The notes under the pieces were generated by a model. That model was not told the origin of the DNA, did not search any database, and saw only the letters and a program-made list of their open reading frames with translations. The translations under genes were made by a program, and so were the position numbers. Source: an uncultured Eubacteriales bacterium (GTDB taxonomy: Bacteria; Bacillota; Clostridia; Oscillospirales; Acutalibacteraceae). From it: a DNA stretch of 64,000 nucleotides. Where the stretch lies: the NCBI GenBank assembly GCA_934486705.1, contig CAKSQS010000006.1, positions 16,986 to 80,985 of the forward strand, in the 5' to 3' direction. Below, one piece after another: positions 31,444 through 40,548 of the stretch (its first letter is position 1; the number at the start of each line of letters is the position of its first letter).

Positions 31444-32673
31444 TTAATTGAGATTGTTTTTAGCTTTCATTTTTGCATAAACACTTGTCGGCAGACCGTA
31501 AAGGTTTATAAAGCCCGTAGCGTCGGACTGGTTGTAAACGTCGTCCTCGTCAAATGTGGCTATTTCGGGGTCGTAAAGCGAATACGGCGAAGAAACGCCC
31601 GCATTTATCATATTGCCCTTGTAAAGCTTTAAGGTAACGTCGCCCGTAACGGTTTCCTGCGTTGTTTTAACAAAGGAAAGTATAGCCTTTGTAAGCGGGG
31701 TGAACCACTGCGCGTTATATACAAGCTCGCCGAGCTTTTGCGCCACAAGCGCTTTATAGTGCACGGTTTCTTTATCAAGGCACAGCGTTTCAAGCACCTT
31801 GTGCGCCTTGTAAAGAATTGCGCCGCCGGGGGTTTCGTACACGCCGCGGCACTTCATACCTACAAGCCTGTTTTCCACAATGTCAAGCAGACCTATACCG
31901 TTTGCGCCGCCTAACTTATTAAGAGTATCAACTAACTCCACAGCGCCCATTTCCTTGCCGTCAACCGCCGTGGCAATGCCTTTTTCAAAGTGCAGCGTTA
32001 CATAGGTCGGCTTATCGGGCGCCGTTTCGGGTGATACGCCCATTTCAAGAAAGCCCTCTTTATTATAAAGCGGCTCGTTTTTCGGGTCTTCAAGGTCAAG
32101 TCCCTCGTGCGATAAGTGCCAGATGTTTTTATCCTTTGAATAGTTAGTCTCGCGGTTTATTTTAAGCGGAACGTTATGCGCCTCGGCGTATTCAATTTCC
32201 TCTTCCCTTGATTTAATGCTCCACTCACGCCACGGGGCGATTATCGGAATATCGGGCGCAAACGCTTTTATTGCAAGTTCAAACCTTACCTGGTCGTTGC
32301 CTTTGCCCGTGCAGCCGTGGCAGATAGCGTCAGCCCCCTCGGCAATTGCTATTTCGGCAATGCGCTTGGCTATGGGGGGACGTGCAAACGCCGTGCCTAA
32401 CATATAATCCTCATAAAGCGCGTCGGCCTGCACGCAGGGGAAGACGTAATCTTCCAAAAATTCTTTTGTAAGGTCTTCTATATATATTTTGGAAGCGCCT
32501 GTTTTAATTGCCTTTTCCTCAAGCCCCTCAAGCTCGCTTGCCTGACCCACATTGCCCGAAACGGCGATTATTTCGGGATTATTGTAATTTTCCTTTAACC
32601 ACGGAATTATAATAGAGGTATCAAGTCCGCCCGAATATGCCAAAACTACCTTTTTAATGTCTTTTTTATTCAT
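31444..32673 (-). CDS. argG: Argininosuccinate synthase
   Basis: 409 residues. ATP-binding loop LAYSGGLDTSIIIPWL, HGCTGKGNDQVRFE and INRETNYSKDKNIWHLSHEG are diagnostic. It joins citrulline and aspartate using ATP. Start ATG 32673 with GGGGGA upstream; an in-frame ATG at 32745 lies in the promoter -35 box and is rejected. Confidence 0.96.
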   Translation of the reverse strand: MNKKDIKKVVLAYSGGLDTSIIIPWLKENYNNPEIIAVSGNVGQASELEGLEEKAIKTGASKIYIEDLTKEFLEDYVFPCVQADALYEDYMLGTAFARPPIAKRIAEIAIAEGADAICHGCTGKGNDQVRFELAIKAFAPDIPIIAPWREWSIKSREEEIEYAEAHNVPLKINRETNYSKDKNIWHLSHEGLDLEDPKNEPLYNKEGFLEMGVSPETAPDKPTYVTLHFEKGIATAVDGKEMGAVELVDTLNKLGGANGIGLLDIVENRLVGMKCRGVYETPGGAILYKAHKVLETLCLDKETVHYKALVAQKLGELVYNAQWFTPLTKAILSFVKTTQETVTGDVTLKLYKGNMINAGVSSPYSLYDPEIATFDEDDVYNQSDATGFINLYGLPTSVYAKMKAKNNLN

Positions 32674-32716
32674 AATATATTCCCCCAAATGCATATTTGC
32701 TTGTTTCTTTGCATAA

Positions 32717-32745
32717 ATTATAGCATACGATGAATAAATATGCAA
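32717..32745 (-). promoter_or_regulatory. Promoter of argG-argH
   Basis: Minus strand TTGCAT (32740-32745), 17-base spacer, TATAAT (32717-32722). Confidence 0.75.
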
Positions 32746-32854
32746 CAGGTAATTTTTAGATTTATAACTTTCTTGGATTTTCTACAAAATGCGAGCCGAA
32801 TTTCGGGTATTTTTATTAAAAAGCGGAAATTTGCTTTAAATCATTAAAGTAGGC

Positions 32855-32883
32855 TTGACAAGACTATATGCTTGTGATAAAAT
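32855..32883 (+). promoter_or_regulatory. Promoter of a small transcript upstream of livK
   Basis: TTGACA (32855-32860), 17-base spacer, TAAAAT (32878-32883). Confidence 0.75.
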
Positions 32884-32913
32884 GATTGCAACAAAAGGAA
32901 AGGACGAAAAACA

Positions 32914-33150
32914 ATGAGCTTTTCATTTATGACAAAATCATATGAACAGTCAACAGATGCCAATACCGCACCTGAGTTTTCGTCTGTCTCTGTAATACGT
33001 ATTATGAAGGGCACTGTCGTCAACACAGTGTCCCTTTTTGTAATTAGCGCCATTATTTTCCTACAGCTCATTATTATAAAAGCAGTCGGAATTTCCAAAT
33101 ATATTTATATGAAAAGCAAAGCGACACCTATCGAGCCGATAGTCAGCTGA
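32914..33150 (+). CDS. Possible small membrane protein with internal terminator-like hairpin
   Basis: 78 residues: a polar start (MSFSFMTKSYEQSTDANT) and one membrane segment (SLFVISAIIFLQLIIIK) with a basic end. It has a promoter and AAAGGACG about 9 bases before ATG. However, a GGGCACTGT/ACAGTGTCCC hairpin followed by TTTTT (about 33009-33041) lies inside the frame, so many transcripts would end before the membrane segment. It may instead be a small RNA. Family not recognised. Confidence 0.35.
   Translation: MSFSFMTKSYEQSTDANTAPEFSSVSVIRIMKGTVVNTVSLFVISAIIFLQLIIIKAVGISKYIYMKSKATPIEPIVS
33009..33041 (+). terminator. Terminator-like hairpin inside the small ORF
   Basis: GGGCACTGT, 7-base loop, ACAGTGTCCC, TTTTT. 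It would end an RNA of about 150 nt from the promoter at 32855. Confidence 0.65.
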
Positions 33151-33272
33151 AAAGAATTTATTGTTATTGACTTTGCTTTTCAAAAGGAAGCAAGGTCATT
33201 TTTATTATCAGTGTTGTTTATCAGCCATTAAGGCTGTTAAATATAAAAAAACTTTGAAAGAGGTTGTTTAAA

Positions 33273-34481
33273 ATGAAAAAATTTGTAAGATTTATGAGCG
33301 CGGCAATGTCGGCTGCCCTCGTTCTTACCGCTATGGCCGGATGCGGCGGCTCTAAGGACAGCGGCTCTTCAAGCGGCAAGATCAAAATAGGCGGTATAGG
33401 ACCTATCACCGGTGCAGCGGCTATTTACGGCCAGGCAGTTAAAAACGCTGCTGAAATTGCGGTTGAGGAAATCAACGCAAAGGGCGAGGACGTACAGTTT
33501 GAGCTGCAGTTTGAGGATGACGAAAACGACGCTGAAAAGTCCGTTAACGCTTATAACAAGCTGAAGGACTGGGGTATGCAGATCCTTATGGGTACTGTTA
33601 CCACAAAGCCCTGCATTGCGGTTTCCACCGAGACCAATTCCGATAAGATATTCCAGCTTACTCCTTCCGCTTCTTCCACCGACGTTATAGGCGGTCAGCC
33701 CGACAGTGACGGCAACGTTACCATTCAACGTAAGGATAACGTATTCCAGATGTGCTTTACCGACCCGAACCAGGGTGTTGCTTCCGCTCAGTATATAAAA
33801 GAGCAGAAGCTCGGCACCAAGATTGCGATAATCTACAACAACGGTGATGCTTATTCGACCGGTATCTATCAGAAATTCGCGGCCGAGGCTAAAAAAGAAG
33901 GTCTTGAGATTGTAAGCACTACCACCTTCCCGGATGATACCAACAGCGACTTCTCCGCTCAGCTTAACGACGCTAAGGCAAAGGGTGCGGATCTGCTCTT
34001 CCTCCCGATCTACTATACTCCGGCATCCCTCATACTGACCCAGGCAAACAAGATGGGCTATACTCCCAAGTTCTTCGGCGTTGATGGTATGGACGGTATA
34101 CTCACCGTTAAAAACTTTGATACCAAGCTTGCAGAGGATGTTATGCTTTTAACTCCTTTCACGGCTGACGCAACCGATGAAAAGACCACGAATTTCGTTA
34201 CAAAGTACAAAGAGAAATTCGGCGAGACTCCGAACCAGTTCGCGGCAGACACCTATGACTGCATTTATGCGCTCTATGACGCTTGCAAGGCAAAGGGCGT
34301 AAAGGCAAGCGATAAGGCAGCCGATATATGCGAGGCTTTGACCGCACAGTTCACAGATTCTTCCTTTAAGTTTGACGGTCTTACCGGTACAGGTATGACA
34401 TGGAAGACCACAGGCGAAGTTTCCAAGTCTCCTAAGGGCATGGTAATCAAAAACGGTGCATACGTTGGTATGGATAAATAA
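33273..34481 (+). CDS. livK: Branched-chain amino acid ABC transporter, substrate-binding lipoprotein
   Basis: 402 residues. The signal peptide ends in the lipobox LTAMAGC; then comes a Ser/Gly linker and a type I periplasmic-binding fold: KIGGIGPITGAAAIYGQAVKNAAEIAVEEIN at the start and AADTYDCIYALYDACKAKG near the end. It binds leucine, isoleucine, valine or a similar amino acid outside and hands it to livHM. ATG 33273 has GAGG upstream. A strong hairpin separates it from livH, probably giving more binding protein than permease. Confidence 0.92.
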   Translation: MKKFVRFMSAAMSAALVLTAMAGCGGSKDSGSSSGKIKIGGIGPITGAAAIYGQAVKNAAEIAVEEINAKGEDVQFELQFEDDENDAEKSVNAYNKLKDWGMQILMGTVTTKPCIAVSTETNSDKIFQLTPSASSTDVIGGQPDSDGNVTIQRKDNVFQMCFTDPNQGVASAQYIKEQKLGTKIAIIYNNGDAYSTGIYQKFAAEAKKEGLEIVSTTTFPDDTNSDFSAQLNDAKAKGADLLFLPIYYTPASLILTQANKMGYTPKFFGVDGMDGILTVKNFDTKLAEDVMLLTPFTADATDEKTTNFVTKYKEKFGETPNQFAADTYDCIYALYDACKAKGVKASDKAADICEALTAQFTDSSFKFDGLTGTGMTWKTTGEVSKSPKGMVIKNGAYVGMDK

Positions 34482-34499
34482 TCCGTATTCGGTTTAATA

Positions 34500-34540
34500 G
34501 GGAAAAGGGGTCTTATTATGACCCCGTTTTCCCGTTTTTA
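34500..34540 (+). terminator. Attenuating terminator between livK and livH
   Basis: GGGAAAAGGGGTC pairs with GACCCCGTTTTCCC around a 7-base loop, followed by GTTTTT. Confidence 0.85.
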
Positions 34541-34555
34541 AAAGGGGTGTAAGCA

Positions 34556-35437
34556 ATGACTTTAATTTCCAACTTAATAAACGGAATAAGTCTCGGCAGC
34601 GTTTACGCCATAATAGCGCTCGGTTACACAATGGTTTACGGCATAGCGAAAATGCTGAACTTTGCACACGGCGATATTATTATGGTGGGCGCATATGTTT
34701 CTTACATATGCTCTACAAACTTAGGTATTCCTACGGTGCTGTCTATACTTATTTCAATGGCTGTTTGTACGGTATTGGGTATTCTTATTGAGGGCCTTGC
34801 TTACCGTCCTTTAAGAAAGGCGACTTCGCTTGCCGTGCTTATAACGGCTATCGGCGTGAGCTACTTTTTGCAGAATGCGGCGCTTATAATCTGGGGCAGC
34901 ACTCCGCGCGCGTTTACATCGGTAGTGCCGTTTAAATCCATTTCACTGTTTGACGGCAAGCTTATAATAACGCCCGAGTCGCTTGTTACCGTTGCCGCCT
35001 GCGTGCTTATAATGGTAGGGCTTACCTTCTTTACCAAAAAGGGTAAAATGGGTAAGGCGATGCGCGCGGTATCGGAAGATAAGGACGCGGCTCTGCTTAT
35101 GGGCATAAACACAAACCGCACCATTTCAATGACCTTTGCAATAGGCAGCGCTTTGGCTGCAATAGCCGGCGTTTTGCTTTGCTCGGCATATCCCGTGCTG
35201 ATACCCACCACCGGCTCAATGCCCGGTATAAAGGCGTTTACGGCGGCGGTTTTCGGCGGCATAGGCTCAATTCCCGGCGCTATGATAGGCGGCATACTTT
35301 TGGGCGTTATAGAAATTCTCGGCAGGGCGTATATTTCTACCCAGCTGTCCGACGCTATTGTTTTCTCGGTGCTTATAATAGTACTGCTTGTTAAGCCTAC
35401 CGGCTTGCTCGGCAAGAAGATAACGGAAAAGGTGTGA
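34556..35437 (+). CDS. livH: Branched-chain amino acid ABC transporter permease LivH
   Basis: 293 residues, eight or so membrane helices. NGISLGSVYAIIALGYTMVYGIAKMLNFAHGDIIMVGAY is the LivH signature, and RAVSEDKDAALLMGINTNRTISMTFAIGSALAAIAGVL is the cytoplasmic coupling loop. AAAGGGGTG upstream. Confidence 0.95.
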   Translation: MTLISNLINGISLGSVYAIIALGYTMVYGIAKMLNFAHGDIIMVGAYVSYICSTNLGIPTVLSILISMAVCTVLGILIEGLAYRPLRKATSLAVLITAIGVSYFLQNAALIIWGSTPRAFTSVVPFKSISLFDGKLIITPESLVTVAACVLIMVGLTFFTKKGKMGKAMRAVSEDKDAALLMGINTNRTISMTFAIGSALAAIAGVLLCSAYPVLIPTTGSMPGIKAFTAAVFGGIGSIPGAMIGGILLGVIEILGRAYISTQLSDAIVFSVLIIVLLVKPTGLLGKKITEKV

Positions 35438-35447
35438 GGTGGGAAAT

Positions 35448-36545
35448 ATGAGTATCGCTTCAAAATACAAGGGCTTAAGCAAATATGCCCGAACAAATAT
35501 TAAGACATACGGTCTTGTAATAGTTTTATTCGCTTTTCTTTTCCCGCTGCAAAACGCGGGTATGATAAGCAACTCCATTTCCGGTCAGTTAATTCCTATC
35601 TGCGCATATATAGTAATGGCTATCTCGCTTAACCTCACCGTAGGTGTTTTGGGCGAGCTGTCGCTCGGGCACGCGGGCTTTATGAGCGTGGGCGCGTTTA
35701 CGGGCGCTATAATCACGGCAGCGCTGCAGGATAAGGTGGGCTCTGACCCGGTAAGGCTTGTTATTGCAATGGTTGCAGGCGGCATAATTGCGGGAATAAT
35801 GGGCTTTTTAATAGGTATACCCGTTTTGCGGCTTTCGGGCGACTACCTTGCAATAGTAACCCTCGCGTTCGGCGAGATTATTAAAAATATAATCAACTGC
35901 CTTTATGTTGGTATTGATAAAAGCGGGCTTCACGTTAATATGAAGGACGCGGCAAGCCTCGGTATGAAAAACGGCAGAATTATTCTCAACGGTCCGCAGG
36001 GCGCGGTGGGTATAACCAAAATTGCCACCTTTACGGCAGGGTTTATACTTATACTTTTTACGCTCTTTGTGGTAATCAACCTTATTTACAGCCGCTCGGG
36101 CCGCGCTATAACCGCTATAAGGGATAACCGCATAGCCGCCGAATCGGTAGGCATAAGCATTACAAAATATAAGCTTACCGCATTTATTACATCGGCTGCC
36201 TTGGCAGGTATGGCGGGCGTGCTTTACGCCATGAATTTCTCGGCTATCGCGGCGGAAAAGTTCAACTTTAACACTTCAATCTTAATTCTTGTTTTCGTGG
36301 TGCTCGGCGGAATGGGCAATATTTTCGGTACTATTATAGCAACCGCCCTGCTTTATATGCTGCCCGAGCTTTTGCGCAATATAAACGCGGGCGATTACCG
36401 TATGCTTATTTACGCAATACTGCTTATTGCGGTAATGCTGCTTAAAAACAGCACAAAAGCAAAGCTCTTTTTTGAAAACACCAAAATCAAATTAGACGGA
36501 ATATTCCGCAAAAATAAAGACGGGGAGGCAAAGGCAAATGGATAA
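35448..36545 (+). CDS. livM: Branched-chain amino acid ABC transporter permease LivM
   Basis: 365 residues, many membrane segments. ISLNLTVGVLGELSLGHAGFMSVGAF and SGRAITAIRDNRIAAESVGISITKYKLTAFITSAALAGMAGVLYA are typical LivM motifs. ATG 35448 has GAGGTGGG upstream. It overlaps livG by 8 bases. Confidence 0.95.
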   Translation: MSIASKYKGLSKYARTNIKTYGLVIVLFAFLFPLQNAGMISNSISGQLIPICAYIVMAISLNLTVGVLGELSLGHAGFMSVGAFTGAIITAALQDKVGSDPVRLVIAMVAGGIIAGIMGFLIGIPVLRLSGDYLAIVTLAFGEIIKNIINCLYVGIDKSGLHVNMKDAASLGMKNGRIILNGPQGAVGITKIATFTAGFILILFTLFVVINLIYSRSGRAITAIRDNRIAAESVGISITKYKLTAFITSAALAGMAGVLYAMNFSAIAAEKFNFNTSILILVFVVLGGMGNIFGTIIATALLYMLPELLRNINAGDYRMLIYAILLIAVMLLKNSTKAKLFFENTKIKLDGIFRKNKDGEAKANG

Positions 36546-37389
36546 AATGGTTCCTTACCCCTCGGGCGCTATTGTCCCCGAGCGCGATATTGATAAAAGC
36601 CCCGTGCTTGAAACACATCATTTGGGAATAGATTTCGGCGGTCTTACCGCGGTTGACGAATTTTCCATAACTGTTGGCAGAACCGAAATTTCGGGACTTA
36701 TAGGGCCTAACGGCGCAGGTAAAACCACCGTTTTCAACCTGCTTACAAACGTTTACCAGCCTACCCGCGGCACTATTATGCTCAACGGCAAGTCAACTGC
36801 CGGCAAAAACACCTCACAGGTAAACCGAATGGGTATTGCGCGTACTTTCCAGAATATACGCCTGTTTTCCAATATGACGGTGCTTGATAACGTAAAGGTG
36901 GGGCTTCACAATTCCATTAAAGAGGGCTTTTTCGCATCCGTTACCCACGGCTTCGGCTATAAAAAAGCCGAAAAAACGGCAAACGAGCGCGCAATTGAGC
37001 TGCTTGACTTTTTCTCAATGGCAGATGTGGCAAACGAAGAGGCAGGCTCGCTGCCCTACGGCGCGCAGAGAAGACTTGAAATTGTAAGAGCGCTTGCCAC
37101 AAATCCGAGCATCATTTTGCTTGACGAGCCTGCGGCGGGCATGAACCCCTCGGAAACGGCGGAGCTTATGGAAAATATCCGCCGTATACGTGATACATTC
37201 AACATTGCAATAATGCTTATAGAGCACGATATGAGCCTTGTTATGAATATATGCGAGGGTATTTGCGTGCTTGACCACGGCAAGATAATAGCCAAGGGCA
37301 CGCCGGATGAAATTAAGGCGAACCCCAAGGTTATTGAGGCGTATCTCGGAAAGAAGAAGGAGGCTGACGGCAATGCTGAAGGTAAATGA
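36538..37389 (+). CDS. livG: Branched-chain amino acid ABC transporter ATPase LivG
   Basis: 283 residues. Walker A GPNGAGKTT, signature SLPYGAQRRLE, Walker B IILLDEPAAGMNP, H-loop IEHDM. The first about 25 residues are a short extension. It overlaps livM by 8 and livF by 17 bases. Confidence 0.95.
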   Translation: MDKMVPYPSGAIVPERDIDKSPVLETHHLGIDFGGLTAVDEFSITVGRTEISGLIGPNGAGKTTVFNLLTNVYQPTRGTIMLNGKSTAGKNTSQVNRMGIARTFQNIRLFSNMTVLDNVKVGLHNSIKEGFFASVTHGFGYKKAEKTANERAIELLDFFSMADVANEEAGSLPYGAQRRLEIVRALATNPSIILLDEPAAGMNPSETAELMENIRRIRDTFNIAIMLIEHDMSLVMNICEGICVLDHGKIIAKGTPDEIKANPKVIEAYLGKKKEADGNAEGK

Positions 37390-38071
37390 TATAAACGTTT
37401 ATTACGGCAATATTCACGCGCTTAAGGGCATTTCGCTTGAAGTGCATGAGGATGAAATTGTAGCCCTTATAGGCGCTAACGGCGCGGGCAAGTCAACCAC
37501 ACTTAAAACCATTTCTGGGCTTATGCACTCAAAAACGGGCAGTATAACCCTTATGAACGAGGATATTTCCCACGCCGAGGCGCACAAGCTTGTATCAAAG
37601 GGCTTGGCGCACGTTCCCGAGGGCAGACGTATATTTTTGCATATGACCGTGCTTGAAAACCTTGAAATGGGCGCTTATACACAGCCGGGCTATGTTAAAG
37701 AAGGCATTGCGGATGTTTTTGAGCGTTTCCCGCGCCTTAAGCACCGCAAAAACCAGGTTGCCGGCACGCTTTCGGGCGGCGAGCAGCAAATGCTTGCAAT
37801 GGGCAGGGCGCTTATGAGCAAGCCGAAGCTTTTAATGCTTGACGAGCCCTCAATGGGCTTAGCCCCGATACTTGTTCAGCAGATTTTCGATATAATAAAG
37901 GAACTGCACGAGGCGGGAACTACCGTTCTTTTGGTGGAGCAGAACGCCGAAATGGCGCTTAGAATAGCCGACCGCGCGTATGTTCTTGAATCGGGCAGAA
38001 TTACCCTTTCGGGCACGGGCGCAGAGCTTGCACAGAGCGACTCGGTTAAAAAGGCTTACCTCGGGGGTTAA
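37373..38071 (+). CDS. livF: Branched-chain amino acid ABC transporter ATPase LivF
   Basis: 232 residues. Walker A GANGAGKST, signature LSGGEQQMLAMGRALM, Walker B LLMLDEPSMGLAP, LVEQNAEMALRIADRAYVLE. ATG 37373 follows GAAGGAGG inside the end of livG. Confidence 0.95.
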   Translation: MLKVNDINVYYGNIHALKGISLEVHEDEIVALIGANGAGKSTTLKTISGLMHSKTGSITLMNEDISHAEAHKLVSKGLAHVPEGRRIFLHMTVLENLEMGAYTQPGYVKEGIADVFERFPRLKHRKNQVAGTLSGGEQQMLAMGRALMSKPKLLMLDEPSMGLAPILVQQIFDIIKELHEAGTTVLLVEQNAEMALRIADRAYVLESGRITLSGTGAELAQSDSVKKAYLGG

Positions 38072-38079
38072 GTTTCGGT

Positions 38080-39414
38080 ATGAAACGGGATCTAACAAGC
38101 GGCAGCGTAATGAAGAACCTTTTGTTCTTCTCGCTGCCGTACCTTTTATCTTTTTTCCTGCAAACCCTTTACGGAATGGCGGATCTGCTTATAATAGGTC
38201 AGTTCGGCAGCGTTGCCGATACTACCGCGGTTTCCGTCGGCTCGCAGGTTATGCATATGCTAACGGTAATGATAGTGGGGCTTGCAATGGGCGCTACGGT
38301 AAATATCGGTCAGGCTGTGGGCGGAAAGGACAGCCGAAAAGCGGCGCTTTTTACGGGAAACACCGTAACCCTGTTTATGGGGCTTTCCGTGACTCTGACA
38401 TTATTACTGCTTATTTTGCGCCACGATATAGTTTCCGCCGTTTCAACCCCCGCAGACGCAGTTGCGGGCACGGTAAATTACCTTACAATTTGCTTTATAG
38501 GCATACCGTTTATAACGGCGTATAATATTATAAGCGCAGTTTTTCGCGGCATGGGGGACAGCAAAAGCCCCATGTACTTTATAGCGGTTGCCTGTGCCGC
38601 CAATATAGCGCTCGATTACCTGTTTATAGGCGCTTTGGGCATGGGCCCTGCGGGAGCGGCGCTCGGCACGACCCTTTCCCAGGCTATAAGCGTTGTTATA
38701 TCGCTTATCTTTGTAAAAAGGCGCAAAACCGAATTTGCGCTTAAAAAAGCGGACTTAAAGCCCGATAAACAAATAACCGGTAAAATTCTTAAAATAGGCG
38801 TGCCCGTTGCCATGCAGGACGGGTTTATTCAAATTGCATTTATGGTAATTACCGTAATAGCAAACCGCCGCGGGCTTAACGACGCGGCGGCGGTGGGAAT
38901 TGTTGAAAAAATAATCGGCTTTCTGTTTCTTGTACCGTCTTCCATGCTTTCCGCCGTTTCGGCGCTCGGCGCGCAGAATATCGGGGCGAAAAAGCCCGAA
39001 CGCGCCAAAAAAACGCTGCTTTACGCAATTTTCATCGCTGCGGGCTTCGGCGGCACGGTAGCGGTTATTATGCAGTTTTTATCACGCGGGGCGGTATCGC
39101 TTTTTACCGATAGCGCGGCGGTCATACGGCTCGGCGGGGAGTACCTGCGCGGCTATGCGTGGGATTGCCTTTTCGCCGGAATACACTTTGCGTTCAGCGG
39201 GTATTTCTGCGCCTGCGGCAAATCGGGAATATCGTTTATGCACAATATAATCGCAATACTGCTTGTGCGCGTTCCCGGCTCGTATTTAATGTCTTCAATG
39301 TTTCCCGAAACGCTTTACCCCATGGGGCTTGCTACTGCGGCGGGGTCGCTGCTTTCGGCAATAATATGCGCCGCAGCGTTTGTAATTATAACGGCTAAGG
39401 ATAAAAACGAGTGA
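38080..39414 (+). CDS. MATE-family multidrug/Na+ antiporter
   Basis: 444 residues, twelve membrane helices in two halves. LPYLLSFFLQTLYGMADLLIIGQFG in helix 1, FRGMGDSKSPMYFIAVACAANIALDYLFI, and KIGVPVAMQDGFIQIAFMVITVIANRRG at the start of the second half are typical. It exports cationic or organic compounds using Na+ or H+. It begins 8 bases after livF, so it may be read together with the liv genes, though the functions do not obviously connect. Confidence 0.9.
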   Translation: MKRDLTSGSVMKNLLFFSLPYLLSFFLQTLYGMADLLIIGQFGSVADTTAVSVGSQVMHMLTVMIVGLAMGATVNIGQAVGGKDSRKAALFTGNTVTLFMGLSVTLTLLLLILRHDIVSAVSTPADAVAGTVNYLTICFIGIPFITAYNIISAVFRGMGDSKSPMYFIAVACAANIALDYLFIGALGMGPAGAALGTTLSQAISVVISLIFVKRRKTEFALKKADLKPDKQITGKILKIGVPVAMQDGFIQIAFMVITVIANRRGLNDAAAVGIVEKIIGFLFLVPSSMLSAVSALGAQNIGAKKPERAKKTLLYAIFIAAGFGGTVAVIMQFLSRGAVSLFTDSAAVIRLGGEYLRGYAWDCLFAGIHFAFSGYFCACGKSGISFMHNIIAILLVRVPGSYLMSSMFPETLYPMGLATAAGSLLSAIICAAAFVIITAKDKNE

Positions 39415-39419
39415 ATTAA

Positions 39420-39610
39420 ATATTAGATGTTAGAAAAATACCCCTCAGTCAGCCATTCGGCTGACAGCTCCCCTCTATTTCGGCAAAGCCGAAAAGAAGG
39501 GAGCCTGACTGCCTCCCCTGTGTAAGGGGGGTGTCATGCGTAAGCTATGACGGAGGGGTTGTTACAAATTAGATGTTAGATATTAGATGGTAGACGTTAG
39601 AAGAATACCC
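39420..39610. repeat. MITE-like palindromic repeat flanked by TTAGATG iterations
   Basis: A central unit (about 39443-39560) starts ACCCCTCAGTCAGCC and ends TATGACGGAGGGGT, with inner pairs such as CAGCTCCC/GGGAGCC and CCCCTGTGTAAGGGGGG. Flanks at 39423-39434 and 39571-39600 hold TTAGATG-type iterations. Shares CTCAGTC...CAGCTCCC words with 9600-9660. No gene. Confidence 0.6.
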
Positions 39611-39674
39611 ATCAGTCAACTTCGTTGACGGCTTTTTCTCCGAAAACGTGCCCTCTTTTGTTTTTTCAATACGA

Positions 39675-39880
39675 ACAAATATGCCGGGAAACAAACGCTC
39701 CTGGCATATTCTCTTATACAGAAAAAGGGGTTCTGTATAAGAAACCGGCAAAGCCGGCATATATTAAAGGGCTATACCTTTAATATCACGGTATATAGTG
39801 CTTACAAAATTTTGTTTTCTCCGTTGCTTGTGTATGACATTCACTGAATGTCATATTTTAATTTAGTATAGCATATAATT
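39675..39880. other. Array of hairpins and operator-like palindrome upstream of XRE gene
   Basis: Successive stems: AATATGCC/GGCATATT (about 39678-39711), TCTTATACAG/CTGTATAAGA (about 39712-39742), CCGGCAAAGCCGG (about 39744-39757), ATATTAAAGG/CCTTTAATAT (about 39761-39786). Then a 21-base palindrome ATGACATTCACTGAATGTCAT (about 39835-39856). On the minus strand TTGTCA, 17 bases, TATACT (about 39864-39892) would transcribe leftward through all of them. Confidence 0.5.
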
Positions 39881-39922
39881 TTTCTGTTGACAAGTACTAA
39901 ATGTCAAAAGGAGAAAAAATAT

Positions 39923-40165
39923 ATGTTTATAAACAAAAATTCTGACGGATTGAATAATATTTGCGGTAAAAAAGTATATAATTTCCGAAAAGAAATGAAT
40001 ATTTCTCAACGCAAGCTTGCCGATTTATTGCAGCTTGACGGATTGGATATAGATAAAAACGCCGTTCAGAGAATAGAATGCGGTAAAAGATTTGTAACGG
40101 ATATAGAGCTTGTTCATCTTGCAAAGGTATTGAAATGCTCTGTTCTTAAGCTTTTGGATATTTAA
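39923..40165 (+). CDS. XRE-family transcriptional regulator
   Basis: 80 residues. Helix-turn-helix part: GKKVYNFRKEMNISQRKLADLLQLDGLDIDKNAVQRIECGKRFVTD, then ELVHLAKVLKCSVLKLLDI. AAAGGAG lies 8 bases before ATG 39923. GACA-TGTC half-sites surround its start (GACAAGTACTAAATGTC), and a stronger palindrome lies 70 bases upstream, fitting self-control. Confidence 0.75.
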   Translation: MFINKNSDGLNNICGKKVYNFRKEMNISQRKLADLLQLDGLDIDKNAVQRIECGKRFVTDIELVHLAKVLKCSVLKLLDI

Positions 40166-40244
40166 AAGCCTGTATTGTCTGCGCATTACATAATTTTTCA
40201 CATCAGTGTGCTTTCTGATAAAATAACTTTGGGGTGAGCCGAAA

Positions 40245-40469
40245 ATGAAATACAAATATCAGAGAATAAGAGAATTAAGGAAAGACAATGACAAAACTCA
40301 AGCACAGATTGCAGAATTGCTGAACGAACACACAACACAGTATCAGCGTTGGGAGCGGGGAGAAAGCGAAATACCCGCGCATATAATAAAAGCATTATGT
40401 ATTTACTATAATGTTTCGGCAGATTATATTTTGGAGCTGCCCGAAAAAATGCCTTTTCCTAAAAGGTGA
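40245..40469 (+). CDS. XRE-family transcriptional regulator, paralogue of 29439
   Basis: 74 residues: IRELRKDNDKTQAQIAELLNEHTTQYQRWERGESEIPAHII and YYNVSADYILELPEKMPFPKR. The C-terminal VSADYIL and FPKR match the protein at 29439-29660. GGGGTG about 8 bases before ATG. No partner gene is adjacent on this strand; a terminator follows. Confidence 0.75.
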   Translation: MKYKYQRIRELRKDNDKTQAQIAELLNEHTTQYQRWERGESEIPAHIIKALCIYYNVSADYILELPEKMPFPKR

Positions 40470-40499
40470 TTTTTTACGGTCGGTATTTATGGTATAATT

Positions 40500-40539
40500 G
40501 CGGCAGCCCTCATTTTACAGAGAGCTGCCGCTGTTTTTT
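40500..40539 (+). terminator. Terminator after XRE gene
   Basis: GCGGCAG, 18-base loop, CTGCCGC, then TGTTTTTT. Confidence 0.75.
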
Positions 40540-40548
40540 ATTTGAAAT

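Noticed and set aside
39569..39760. 63-residue minus-strand frame
   Set aside because: Made of hairpin arms and repeats; more likely part of a structured RNA or repeat.
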